From the NCBI RefSeq assembly GCF_009600885.1, contig NZ_VCLA01000004.1, forward strand, positions 1 through 64,000: a stretch of 64,000 bases of DNA, read 5' to 3'. A model generated the notes under the pieces. That model did no database searches. It was not told the origin of the DNA and saw nothing but the letters and a program-made list of their open reading frames with translations. The DNA comes from Streptomyces jumonjinensis. Lineage in GTDB: Bacteria; Actinomycetota; Actinomycetes; Streptomycetales; Streptomycetaceae. This document shows, piece by piece, positions 34,227-43,043 of this stretch. The position numbers and the translations under genes were made by a program. Each line of letters starts with the position of its first letter. The first letter of the stretch is position 1.

Positions 34227-34947
34227 TCCATACGCCCGGCTCCCAGTAGGAGGCCCGGTCGGCGGCCCGGTCCACCCGCAGGGTGCTGAGCCCTTCGGGG
34301 AAGACGTACTCCCCGTCCTCCGGGAAGGCCATCCCGGTCCAGCTCTCCCACTCGGCGACCGTTCCGGTGATCCGCGAGGACTTCTCGACGCTGGCGGCGA
34401 CCCTTCCCCCGAGCCGCACCTGGGTACGGATCCAGGGGTCGAAGGGCTCGCCGTCCGCCCGGGTCCAGGACGCGTACCGCTCGATGGGGACGAGCGGGTA
34501 CCGGTGCTTCCAGATGGGCCGCACCGGCACGATCAGATGCGGCAGTCCGTCCGCGCGCGCCATGTCCGTCATCTGCGTCAGCAGCGCCTTGGAGAGGCTT
34601 CTGCCCTGATGGGCGGGGGCCACCTCGACGCCCAGCGCGACCAGCGCGGTCGGCTTCACCCCGGCGTCATGGGCGCGGTAGGCGGCGTCGATCGATTCGT
34701 CCAGCCCGGCGCCGAGGTCTCCGGGGGTGCCGTCCCAGGTGCGCGGCAGGGAGCGGCCCGCGCCCAGGACGTCGTCCCGCTCCTCGTCGTACAGCATGAA
34801 CTGGTAGTCGCTGAACTCTTCGAAGAGGCGGTTCCAGTGCGTCTCGTTGATGTCGCCGTGGAGGTTGTACTCGGGAACGACTCCGGCGAACACCTCGGGA
34901 ATGCGGTCCCAGAGCTCCGGGCGTTCGGAGTGGCGCACGATTCTCAT
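34177..34947 (-). CDS. GNAT-family N-acetyltransferase-like protein
   Basis: 256 residues. The central part has the GNAT layout: LGVEVAPAHQGRSLSKALLTQMTDMARADG gives the strand plus the pyrophosphate-binding loop, with Q-G-R-S as a variant of the usual R/Q-x-x-G-x-G/A. It probably transfers an acyl group to an amine; the substrate is unknown. The ATG at 34945-34947 has AAAGGAAG upstream. It starts 11 bases after the methyltransferase stop, so the two genes form an operon. Confidence 0.75.
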   Translation of the reverse strand: MRIVRHSERPELWDRIPEVFAGVVPEYNLHGDINETHWNRLFEEFSDYQFMLYDEERDDVLGAGRSLPRTWDGTPGDLGAGLDESIDAAYRAHDAGVKPTALVALGVEVAPAHQGRSLSKALLTQMTDMARADGLPHLIVPVRPIWKHRYPLVPIERYASWTRADGEPFDPWIRTQVRLGGRVAASVEKSSRITGTVAEWESWTGMAFPEDGEYVFPEGLSTLRVDRAADRASYWEPGVWITFDLREPGPAEPPRS

Positions 34948-34958
34948 ACTGCTTCCTT

Positions 34959-35813
34959 TCACTGTGCTGCGGGCTTGACGGCTTCCCACACGACGACGAT
35001 GGGAATGCCGTCCCAAGCCGCGCGTGCCGCGTCCGCGATGAATTCCTCATAGCCGCCGGGGGCGAGCCGCCCATTGAATACCGGCTCGAAACACGCGCGT
35101 ACGGTGAGCCCGGCGGAGGCGAAGGCCGCGATGTAATGGCTCGGCAGATGCACATAGTTGCGCACAAAGGCGAGCTCGTCCTCACCCTGTACAAAGAGGC
35201 ACTGCCCCTGCAGGGTGACGACGAAGGGGTGCAGATCCGAGATGATGACCCGGCCGCCGGGCCGCACCACTCGCGCGAGTTCGGCGACGCCCTCCGTCAG
35301 ATCGGACAGATGCGTCATGGCCAGCGTGCTGACCGCGAGGTCGACGGATGCGTCGTCCAGCGGCAGATTCTCCAGCCTGCCCCGGCGGAATTCGGCTTCC
35401 GGCGCCTTCTGCCGGGCCTTTTCCAGCATTTCGGGCGACTGGTCCACACCGATGGTCCGATAGCCGCGCGAGGTCAGGGCCACGGTGGTGCGGCCGGTGC
35501 CGCAGGCGGCGTCGAGCGCGGCGCCGACCGGGCCCTCGTCCAGCAGCCGCTGCACCACCGGCTCCTCGACCTCGATGAAGGAGCTGGGCAGGGAGTCGTA
35601 GATGGACGACCAGGCCGCGTAGCCGGCTGCGGCGTCGAGCTCGTTCACCGCGGCTCCGCCGCCGGGCAGCCCCTCTTCGCCGCCCGCCGCGAATTTCCTG
35701 ATCTCCGCGACCCGTTCGTTCAGAAAAGTCTCGTCCGCATCGATGGCGGTCCGCAGAAGCGCGAGCCCCTCAATGCCGAGGACAAGTTCCCTGACTCGGA
35801 ATTCATTACCCAT
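34959..35813 (-). CDS. SAM-dependent methyltransferase
   Basis: 284 residues. An N-terminal helical extension of about 90 residues leads into a class I methyltransferase fold: motif I AALDAACGTGRTT, the Asp of GVDQSPEML, motif II/III DLAVSTLAMTHL and RVVRPGGRVIIS. It is likely a small-molecule N-, O- or C-methyltransferase. The ATG follows GAGAGGA. It is first in the operon with the GNAT gene and divergent from the dimethylformamidase-like gene. Confidence 0.85.
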   Translation of the reverse strand: MGNEFRVRELVLGIEGLALLRTAIDADETFLNERVAEIRKFAAGGEEGLPGGGAAVNELDAAAGYAAWSSIYDSLPSSFIEVEEPVVQRLLDEGPVGAALDAACGTGRTTVALTSRGYRTIGVDQSPEMLEKARQKAPEAEFRRGRLENLPLDDASVDLAVSTLAMTHLSDLTEGVAELARVVRPGGRVIISDLHPFVVTLQGQCLFVQGEDELAFVRNYVHLPSHYIAAFASAGLTVRACFEPVFNGRLAPGGYEEFIADAARAAWDGIPIVVVWEAVKPAAQ

Positions 35814-36015
35814 TGCCGTCCTCTCGAAGAAAGATATTCCTGTTCAACCCGCGCTACCCAGAACACGGTATGCGCACTCTCCAGATGATCTACTTGGCCT
35901 GAATTCATCACGGAAAGTCCGAACCTGCCTTCCCCGCTTGCCGCCAGAGAGATCATCTTTTAGCATCAGGCCGGGACATGGGCCGCGAGCTGCGCGGATC
36001 TCACTGGGAGGGCAA

Positions 36016-37485
36016 ATGATCGAAGGCTATATGGGCCGTGAAAGCGTGACGGCCGGCGAGGCTCTCACACTCCATGTCTCGACCGATGCCGATGAATTCC
36101 GGGTGCGCTTCTACCGGCTGGGCGATGGACTGTCCTTCCTGCTGGAGTCCGAGCCGTTCCGGGGTGTGCTGAAGAGTCCGCCGCCGCATCCGGACGGCGG
36201 TGACGGGCTTGCCTCGCCCGCCGTGGACTGGGACCTTGAGCCCTATTCCTTCCGCATCCCCGGCGACTGGCAGCCGGGCGTCTATCTCGCACATCTCGTG
36301 GCGGGCGACGAGCGGACGGCGGCAGCGGCGCCGCTGCTGGACGACAGCGGGATCGAGGGGTTCGAGCGGGAGTTCTTCGTCGTCAGACCGCGCGATCCGG
36401 GACGGCACGGCCGCATCCTGTACAAGAAGTCGACCTTCACCCGGCACGCCTACAACCGGTCGGACAACGAGGGCCTGCCCCGGGCGTCCAGCCTCTACGA
36501 CAACCCCGTCTACCAGGAGGGCGGCGACGGCGAGCGCCGGGGGCACAAGCTCAGTCTGCACCGGCCGGGCGGGGTCATCGATCTCGCCTACTGGGACGCT
36601 CCCTTCATCGCCTGGCTGGAGCGCTCGGGCTATGCCGTCGAGTACTGCACCGATCTCGATCTCCACGAGGATCCGGAGCTGCTCGCGCCGTACGATCTGC
36701 TGCTGAGCGTGGGGCACGACGAGTACTGGAGCCAGGCGATGCGCGACCAGGTGGCCGCCCATGTGCGCGGGGGCGGGAACGTCGCGTTCTTCAGCGCGAA
36801 CACCTGCTGGTGGCGGGTCCATCCGACCGACGGGAACACGGCGTTCGTCTCGGACACCGACCACCGGGTGGGGGACGCCTTCCCCCATCTTCCGGCGACG
36901 GATCTGTGGTGGCCGGCGCCGCCGGACGGGGTCGGCGCCCCGGAGAACGCCCTGACCGGGGTGAGCTTCCGCAACGGGGGGATGTGGGCCTCCGACGAGT
37001 GGCCCGGCGACCGGCCCCGGGCGGGGTACACCGTGCAGCACGCGGACCACTGGGTCTTCGAGGGCACCGGGCTGCGGGACGGTTCGGACGGCGGGGAGCC
37101 GGACGCGCTCGGCGCGGGGAGCGCGCTGATCGGATACGAGTGCGACGGCGCGGCCTTCGCGTACGACGAGAACGGAACCGCCCGCGCGACCGGCCGGGAC
37201 GGTACCCCGGCGTCGTTTCTGATTCTGGGCGTCTATGTGCTGGACCCGGTGCACGAGAGCTTCCACGATCTGAAGTGGGGTCACTGGAACTGCCCCGAGC
37301 GCGAGCCGTCCGCGACGGGGCCCCGGGCGGCGACCATGGGCATCCATACGGCGGGCGGCACGGTGTTCACGGGCGGCACCACCGACTGGCCGGTGGTGTG
37401 CGGCCGGGAGCAGGACGCCGGTGTGGTGCGGGTGACCCGCAATGTGCTGGACCGGCTCTCGCACCGGACTACAGCAGCCGGATGA
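36016..37485 (+). CDS. N,N-dimethylformamidase large-subunit-like protein
   Basis: 489 residues related to the C-terminal catalytic region of the N,N-dimethylformamidase beta subunit. Family-type segments seen are ILYKKSTFTRHAYN, KLSLHRPGGVIDLAYWDAPF, DLLLSVGHDEYWS, FFSANTCWWRV and GTPASFLILGVYVLD. It lacks the long N-terminal half of the classical 760-residue subunit, and no small subunit is nearby. DMFase hydrolyses formamides with a mononuclear iron bound by Tyr and Glu residues. Here a C-N hydrolase acting on a pathway intermediate is plausible, but the chemistry is unproven. The ATG follows GGGAGGG. Its end overlaps the convergent HAD gene by 17 bases. Confidence 0.75.
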   Translation: MIEGYMGRESVTAGEALTLHVSTDADEFRVRFYRLGDGLSFLLESEPFRGVLKSPPPHPDGGDGLASPAVDWDLEPYSFRIPGDWQPGVYLAHLVAGDERTAAAAPLLDDSGIEGFEREFFVVRPRDPGRHGRILYKKSTFTRHAYNRSDNEGLPRASSLYDNPVYQEGGDGERRGHKLSLHRPGGVIDLAYWDAPFIAWLERSGYAVEYCTDLDLHEDPELLAPYDLLLSVGHDEYWSQAMRDQVAAHVRGGGNVAFFSANTCWWRVHPTDGNTAFVSDTDHRVGDAFPHLPATDLWWPAPPDGVGAPENALTGVSFRNGGMWASDEWPGDRPRAGYTVQHADHWVFEGTGLRDGSDGGEPDALGAGSALIGYECDGAAFAYDENGTARATGRDGTPASFLILGVYVLDPVHESFHDLKWGHWNCPEREPSATGPRAATMGIHTAGGTVFTGGTTDWPVVCGREQDAGVVRVTRNVLDRLSHRTTAAG

Positions 37486-38200
37486 GATCGTGCAGGCCGG
37501 TGATCCGGTGCGCCCGCCCGGGCAGCGGCGGGGCCTCGCCCCGCACGGCCCGGTCCGGCCGCCACAGATGCACGGCGCGTATCCCCTGGGCCAGCGGACC
37601 CAGCACATCCGCTTCCCACATGTCCCCCACGAAGAGCGCCTGTCCCGGAGCGATGCCGCACTCGTCCAGTACGGCGCGGTAGATCAGCGGATGCGGTTTG
37701 CGCGCCCCCGCCCGGGCTGAGGTGACGGCCACGTCCACCAGGGGGCCGAGACCGACGCCGTCGAGCGCCTGGTCCAGATCCCAGAACCAGTTGGAGCAGA
37801 CGGCGACCGTCAGGCCGTGCTCGCGCACCCGCGTGAGCACGGCCTTCGAGTCGGCGTAGAGCTCCAGCCGCAGATCCTTGATCGCCAGATCCAGCTCCAT
37901 GGCGAGATCATCCGCCTGGTCCTCGGGAACACCGCAGGCCAGCGCCCGCCGGCGCAGCCGCCCGCGCTCCCAGGCCAGATAGGTCTCCCGGTCGGCGGAT
38001 GCGGCGAGGTGCTCCTCGCCGTCCCCGGGCCCGACCGACCACTGATCGCCCCATCTCCCGGCGGCCTCGTCCAGGCCCCGCCGTCTGAGCAGCGCCTCAT
38101 GGCTGGCCGGCAGCGGCGGCACCATACGGACGAGCGTGCCGTAGAAGTCGAAGATCACGGCTCTGACATCGGACGGCCGCCCGGGCCGTATGGCGCCCAT
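37469..38200 (-). CDS. HAD-superfamily hydrolase
   Basis: 243 residues with motif I VIFDFYGTLV, motif II VAVCSN, a Lys in ARKPHPLIY and motif IV FVGDMWEADV. Motif I has Tyr where phosphatases usually carry the second Asp (DxDGT), as in haloacid-dehalogenase-type members, so either dephosphorylation by a variant site or dehalogenation is possible. It starts only a few bases after the amidinotransferase stop, so the two are co-transcribed. A phosphatase beside an amidinotransferase recalls guanidino-sugar pathways, but that is context only. Confidence 0.82.
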   Translation of the reverse strand: MGAIRPGRPSDVRAVIFDFYGTLVRMVPPLPASHEALLRRRGLDEAAGRWGDQWSVGPGDGEEHLAASADRETYLAWERGRLRRRALACGVPEDQADDLAMELDLAIKDLRLELYADSKAVLTRVREHGLTVAVCSNWFWDLDQALDGVGLGPLVDVAVTSARAGARKPHPLIYRAVLDECGIAPGQALFVGDMWEADVLGPLAQGIRAVHLWRPDRAVRGEAPPLPGRAHRITGLHDLIRLL

Positions 38201-38206
38201 GGCCGG

Positions 38207-39370
38207 TCAGTACCGTCCGTGCCTGCGGGGGAAGTAGTCCTCGCAGTCGCCCTCGCGCTCGATGTCGACGGTCGCGCAGTGCAGACCGCCGCCGAAGGGG
38301 CCGACGGCCCGGAAGGGCACCGGCACGATCTCGAAGCCGTACGACGACAGCTGCTCGGAGAGGTGTACTTCCTTCTCCTCGATGCACAGGGTGTTCTGGT
38401 CGAGGTTGAGCATGTTCCCGGCGAGCCAGGGGCTACAGAAGGAGAGCTTGGGCGGGTGGTCCCAGCTCGCCGGCTGGACCGCCTCGATGATCTCCCAGTC
38501 GTTGAGCTTGAAGAACTCCATCAGCTCGGGGTCGGCCAGCCGCTCGCCGCAGTGCAGCACCAGCCCCGGCCGCAGCGGCACCCAGGTGGCGTCGATGTGC
38601 AGGGGGTGGGTGTTGGTGGAGGTCACGGCGTGCACCCGGTGGTCGGGGAAGTGGCGCTTGAGCCACTGGAAGCCGCTGCGGTTGGTGACGAAGGACAGCT
38701 GGACGAAGAGGTCCTTGCCGAAGCGGGCCACGTCGGCCGCGTCGAAGAGGGGCTCCTCCTCGGTGAGCACCAGGTCGTAGTCGCGCACCTTGGCGAGCTG
38801 CACATCGGTGGGCAGCTGGTTGTAGGTGTCCCAGAACCCGGTGTGGTAACTGGCGTCGGTCAGCCGCGGCTTGGGGGCGGCCTCCCAGCGCATCCGCTCA
38901 TCGGAGTTGAAGAGCTCTTGAAGAATGGGCCGGTAGCAGAGGTACTCGAACCAGCGGCTCCGGTAGGACATGGTCGCTTCGAGAACCTCGCTGCCGACGG
39001 TCAGCAGCAGATCCCGCGGCGGCATGCAGCCGGACATCGTCTCCTGCTCCCAGTCGGGCGTGGAGACCTTCTGGTTGAAGTCGACGGGGGTGGGCCGGTC
39101 GACCCGGATGCCGCGCTTGCGGAGCATCTCGGAGAAGCCGTCCAGCTGTTCATTGGCCTCGGCCGTCATATCGGCGGGCATGGGCCCGTAGGTGCCGAGG
39201 GGAAATCCGTCATCGGGGAAGTCCCGTCGCACCGCTGGTTCCGGCGCCTGCACTACGGCCGCGTCCGCCCTTCCGACGATGACATGGCGCAGTGGATCCC
39301 AACCGTTCCACGAGTTGACCCGTACGGGCCTCGTGGCCGATTCGCCAGTCGTCGTGTCGTGCTTAATCAC
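38207..39370 (-). CDS. L-arginine amidinotransferase, AGAT family
   Basis: About 387 residues, close to glycine amidinotransferase in length and motifs. EPLFDAADVARFGKDLFVQ holds the catalytic Asp region, HIDATWVPLRPG the His, and PFGGGLHCATVDI the nucleophilic Cys near the C-terminus. The enzyme transfers the amidino group of arginine to an amine, making a guanidino compound plus ornithine. Relatives act in creatine, streptomycin (StrB1) and cylindrospermopsin-type pathways. I chose the GTG at 39368-39370; the RBS is weak (AGGG, eight bases upstream). It is first of a two-gene operon with the HAD gene. Confidence 0.88.
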   Translation of the reverse strand: MIKHDTTTGESATRPVRVNSWNGWDPLRHVIVGRADAAVVQAPEPAVRRDFPDDGFPLGTYGPMPADMTAEANEQLDGFSEMLRKRGIRVDRPTPVDFNQKVSTPDWEQETMSGCMPPRDLLLTVGSEVLEATMSYRSRWFEYLCYRPILQELFNSDERMRWEAAPKPRLTDASYHTGFWDTYNQLPTDVQLAKVRDYDLVLTEEEPLFDAADVARFGKDLFVQLSFVTNRSGFQWLKRHFPDHRVHAVTSTNTHPLHIDATWVPLRPGLVLHCGERLADPELMEFFKLNDWEIIEAVQPASWDHPPKLSFCSPWLAGNMLNLDQNTLCIEEKEVHLSEQLSSYGFEIVPVPFRAVGPFGGGLHCATVDIEREGDCEDYFPRRHGRY

Positions 39371-39672
39371 GTGCCACACCCTTCGATAGGGGACGCGGGA
39401 GACACAACGAGAAAAATGAGTCAGGAGGGGCGTCACCGTCAAGGGCACCCAAGTGGTGCATCGTAGTATTTTGCGTCAACTCAAAACGGCCGTTGTGATG
39501 GCGTATGCCCTTGTCAACGATCCTCTGCCCGTGTAACGGAAGGCCGATCCGCAACAGGAACGTTCAATAATTCAGTGATCAATCCTGGCCAAAAACTGAC
39601 CCCCGGGTAGATTGCCGGTCTTCGCTGGGTAGATAGGAGCCCGGCTCGGCCCGTCCTCGAAAGGTGGAGACC
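39371..39672. other. Divergent intergenic region, amidinotransferase versus ABC importer
   Basis: 302 bases, less G/C-rich than the surroundings (notably 39460-39590), and the probable site of both promoters. No gene or clear operator could be supported. Confidence 0.5.
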
Positions 39673-40965
39673 ATGGCATGGCGCTTATCCCGCTTCACCT
39701 CGGCTCTCGGAGCTGCTGCTCTGGCTGCCGCACTGACCGCGTGCGACTCCGGCGGACCGTCCGACGCGGGCGGTCGCTCCGGGTCCCTGACGGTCTGGCT
39801 GACCATCGACGCCCGCGAGAGCTGGCCCGATCTGGTTGCCTCCACGAACAAACGTTTCGCCAAGCGGTATCCGCAGACCGAGGTAAAGGTCCAGTACCAG
39901 CAGTGGACCAGCAAGAACCAGAAAATTGACGCCGCCTTGGCCGGACAGAACGTTCCGGATGTGGTGGAGATGGGTAACAGCGAGACCACCAACTACATCG
40001 TCAACGGTGCGTTCGCGCCCCTCGACAAAGGCGATTACGACCATTCGGAAGATTGGCTTCCGGCACTGGCCGACGCCTGTCGATGGGAGGGCGAGACCTA
40101 CTGCGTTCCCTACTACGCCGGCGCCAGGGTGGGCATCTACCGCACCGATCTGCTCAAGAAGATCGGTGTCACCGAGGCCCCCCGCGACTACGACGAGATG
40201 CTCGGCGTACTCGACCGGCTGAAGGCGAGATTCGGGGCCGCGGACGAGAACTTCTCCGCCTTCTACATGCCGGGCCGCTACTGGTACGCGGCGATGGCGT
40301 GGGTGAAGGACGCCGGCGGCGAGATGGCCGTCCAGCGCGACGGCCGCTGGCGGGGCGCGCTCTCCTCGCCCGAGTCCATCGCGGGTCTGACGACGTGGAA
40401 GAGACTCGTCGACGCGTACTACGTCGGCGACCGCTCCAAGGACAACGGCGATGAGCCGGCCGTGGTCGGCCAGGGCAATGTGGGTATGTTCTACGGCAAC
40501 ACCTGGGAGGCGTTCGCCGCTGCCGACCGCCGCTCGGGCGGAAACCCCGCGCTGAAGGGCAAGTTCGCCACCTTCCCCTTCCCCGGCCCCTCCGGCGAGC
40601 TGATGCCGCCCTTCCTCGGCGGCTCGCTGCTCGCGGTCCCGGTGAAGTCCAGGAACCAGGACCTGGCGAAGGAGTGGATCGGGCTCTTCACGGACCGCAT
40701 CTCGCAACGGCAGCTCATCAAGGCCGAGACCCTGCCGAACAACACCGTCCAGCTGCGCGATGTGCCCGCCGACGGCATCAACGGAGCCGCCGCGCTCGCC
40801 GCCGAACGCGGCTGGGTCACTCCGCTCGCCCCCGGCTGGGGAGCCGTGGAGAAGTCCAATGTGCTCCCGTCGATGCTCCAGTCCATCGCGACCGGCGAGA
40901 AATCGGTGCGGGAGGCGGCCCGGGAGGCGGACCGCGAGATCGACGCAGTGATCAACGACAACTGA
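39673..40965 (+). CDS. Carbohydrate ABC importer, solute-binding lipoprotein
   Basis: 430 residues. The signal peptide ends in the lipobox LTAC (AALAAALTACDSGG), giving a lipid-anchored Cys. The mature part is a family 1 sugar-binding protein (GSLTVWLTID, VPDVVEMGNSETTNYI, CVPYYAGARVGIYRTDLL, FFYGNT-like and LGGSLLAVPV segments). It should bind a mono- or oligosaccharide outside the cell and pass it to the permeases that follow. I chose the ATG at 39673 after GGTGGAG; an in-frame GTG at 39664 is the alternative. Confidence 0.9.
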   Translation: MAWRLSRFTSALGAAALAAALTACDSGGPSDAGGRSGSLTVWLTIDARESWPDLVASTNKRFAKRYPQTEVKVQYQQWTSKNQKIDAALAGQNVPDVVEMGNSETTNYIVNGAFAPLDKGDYDHSEDWLPALADACRWEGETYCVPYYAGARVGIYRTDLLKKIGVTEAPRDYDEMLGVLDRLKARFGAADENFSAFYMPGRYWYAAMAWVKDAGGEMAVQRDGRWRGALSSPESIAGLTTWKRLVDAYYVGDRSKDNGDEPAVVGQGNVGMFYGNTWEAFAAADRRSGGNPALKGKFATFPFPGPSGELMPPFLGGSLLAVPVKSRNQDLAKEWIGLFTDRISQRQLIKAETLPNNTVQLRDVPADGINGAAALAAERGWVTPLAPGWGAVEKSNVLPSMLQSIATGEKSVREAAREADREIDAVINDN

Positions 40966-41050
40966 CGCAGACCACGGGGAAACCCAAGCCTGCGCGGGCC
41001 CGCGTGCACGCCGGGCGTGCCGCGAACGACGATTCGAGGAGCTCGCCCGC

Positions 41051-42046
41051 ATGGTGACCGCAGGTCCGCCGCGCCCGACCGGCGCGCTCTCACACCCACC
41101 CGGCTCCCCCGCGCCGCACCGGGGCCGGCGCCCCGCCCGGGGCGGCACGGCGTCGAGAGCGCGGCGGGCCGTCCCGTACCTCCTGATCGCGCCGACGGTG
41201 CTGGCGCTCGTCGCGGTGCTCGGGTATCCGCTGGTCGATCTGGTGGTGCTGTCGTTCCAGGACATGACCCGCAGGGAGCTGTTCGCCGGGACGTCCCCGC
41301 CCTGGGCGGGGGTGAGTCAGTACCGCACGGTGTTCACCGACGCGTTCTTCTGGGAGGTCGTGGGACGGACGGCGCTCTTCACGGTGGTCGTCTCCGGCGT
41401 GACCATGGCGGGGGCGATGCTGATCGCCCTGCTGATGCGCCGGGTCTCCCCCTGGGTGCGGCTGACGATGTCCGGGGTGCTGGTCGCCGTGTGGGCGATG
41501 CCGGTGATGGTCGCGGCCTCGGTCTTCCGGTGGCTGGTGGACGCCGACTTCGGGGTCGTCAACTGGCTGCTCGGACAGCTGCCGGGAGTCGAGTCCGCCC
41601 GGCACAACTGGTTCGAGGACCCCTGGCAGGGGTTCGCCGTCATCGTCGCCGTCGTGGTGTGGGGCGCGCTGCCCTTCTCGGCCATCACCCTCCAGGCGGC
41701 GCTCACCCAGGTTCCGCCGGAGCTGGAGGAAGCGGCCAGAGTGGACGGCGCGGAGCGGTCGCAGATCTTCCGCCACATCACCTTTCCCGTGATCAAACCG
41801 GCGTTCGTGATGGTGACGACGCTGACGGCGATCTGGAACTTCGGCGTCTTCAACCAGATATGGCTGATGCGCTCGGGACAGCCGGAGAAGGACTACTACC
41901 TGCTCGGCGTCTACTCCTTCATCGAGTCGTTCGCCGTCAACCGCTACAGCACCGGGGCGGCGATCGCGGTGATCACCGTACTGCTGCTCCTCGTCGGCGC
42001 CGTCGTCTACGTCCGTCAGCTCGTGAGAATGGGAGAGGCAGAGTGA
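41051..42046 (+). CDS. Carbohydrate ABC importer, permease 1
   Basis: 331 residues with a long Arg/Pro-rich cytoplasmic start and six membrane helices (first PYLLIAPTVLALVAVLGYPLV). The EAA loop reads ELEEAARVDGAERSQIFRHI. It is of the MalF/UgpA type. The ATG follows GAGGAG. Its stop overlaps the start of permease 2 by four bases. Confidence 0.92.
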   Translation: MVTAGPPRPTGALSHPPGSPAPHRGRRPARGGTASRARRAVPYLLIAPTVLALVAVLGYPLVDLVVLSFQDMTRRELFAGTSPPWAGVSQYRTVFTDAFFWEVVGRTALFTVVVSGVTMAGAMLIALLMRRVSPWVRLTMSGVLVAVWAMPVMVAASVFRWLVDADFGVVNWLLGQLPGVESARHNWFEDPWQGFAVIVAVVVWGALPFSAITLQAALTQVPPELEEAARVDGAERSQIFRHITFPVIKPAFVMVTTLTAIWNFGVFNQIWLMRSGQPEKDYYLLGVYSFIESFAVNRYSTGAAIAVITVLLLLVGAVVYVRQLVRMGEAE

Positions 42047-42897
42047 GCGTCGATTCCCGCGCCCGGCGCGGATCCGGCCGCCGCCGGTCGCTGCGGGCCG
42101 ACGGCCTGGGACTGCTGTTCTGCGCCGTGATGGCCTTCCCTCTCTACTGGATGCTGCTCACCGCGTTCCGGCCCGCGTCCGAGATCCGGCGCAATCCCCC
42201 GGACTTCTGGGCCTCGGAGCTGACGCTGGAGCACTTCCGCCGGGCCGTCGCGTCCGAGACCTTCTGGTCCAGCGTCCGGGCGAGCGTGCTCGTCGGGGTG
42301 GGGACCGTGGTGGTCTCGCTGGTCATCGGGGTGCTGGCCGCCTACGCGGTCGCGCGGTTCGCCTTCGCCGGGCGCAGAGCCTTCGTCCTGGTGATCCTGT
42401 CCGTGCAGATGATCCCGCTGGCCGGTCTGATCATCCCGCTCTATCTGCTGCTCAGCGACGCGGGGCTGACCGACAGCCTGACCGGGGTGGTGCTGACCTA
42501 TCTGGTCTTCATGCTGCCCTTCACGGTGTGGCTGCTGCGCGGCTTCATCGCGGCCATCCCGGTGGAGCTGGAGGAGGCGGCGATGGTCGACGGCTGCACC
42601 CGGGCGGGCGCGTTCCGCCGGGTGCTGCTGCCGCTGCTCGCGCCCGGTCTGGTGGCCACGTCCATCTACTCCCTGGTCCAGGCGTGGAACGAGTACGTCC
42701 TGGCCTATGTGCTGCTCTCCAGCAACGACAAGCAGACCGTGAGCATCTGGCTGGTGTCGTTCCAGACGAGTTTCGGCACCGACTACGGCGCGCTGATGGC
42801 GGGCGCCACGCTCACGGCCCTTCCCGTCGTCGTCTTCTTTCTGTTCGTGCAGCGCCGGGTCGCGGCCGGCCTGGCGGCGGGAGCCGTCAAGGGATGA
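42043..42897 (+). CDS. Carbohydrate ABC importer, permease 2
   Basis: 284 residues, MalG/UgpE type, six helices (LGLLFCAVMAFPLYWMLLTAF first), EAA loop ELEEAAMVDGCTRAGAFRRV. The GTG at 42043 overlaps the previous stop (GTGA), so the two permeases are translated together. No ATPase gene is present; Streptomyces importers of this class commonly use the shared ATPase MsiK encoded elsewhere. Confidence 0.92.
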   Translation: MSVDSRARRGSGRRRSLRADGLGLLFCAVMAFPLYWMLLTAFRPASEIRRNPPDFWASELTLEHFRRAVASETFWSSVRASVLVGVGTVVVSLVIGVLAAYAVARFAFAGRRAFVLVILSVQMIPLAGLIIPLYLLLSDAGLTDSLTGVVLTYLVFMLPFTVWLLRGFIAAIPVELEEAAMVDGCTRAGAFRRVLLPLLAPGLVATSIYSLVQAWNEYVLAYVLLSSNDKQTVSIWLVSFQTSFGTDYGALMAGATLTALPVVVFFLFVQRRVAAGLAAGAVKG

Positions 42898-43043
42898 ACG
42901 CGAGAGGCCCGCCGTTTCCGTTGCGGCATGAGCAGATGTGCGCGCCCGGGGACCGGGCGCTGGGGCACAGTGCACCGCCCCGCCGAACGACCGAGAACTC
43001 AGGGCCTGTGTGCCCGGTTCTCTTGACCAGCAGGAGAATCACT

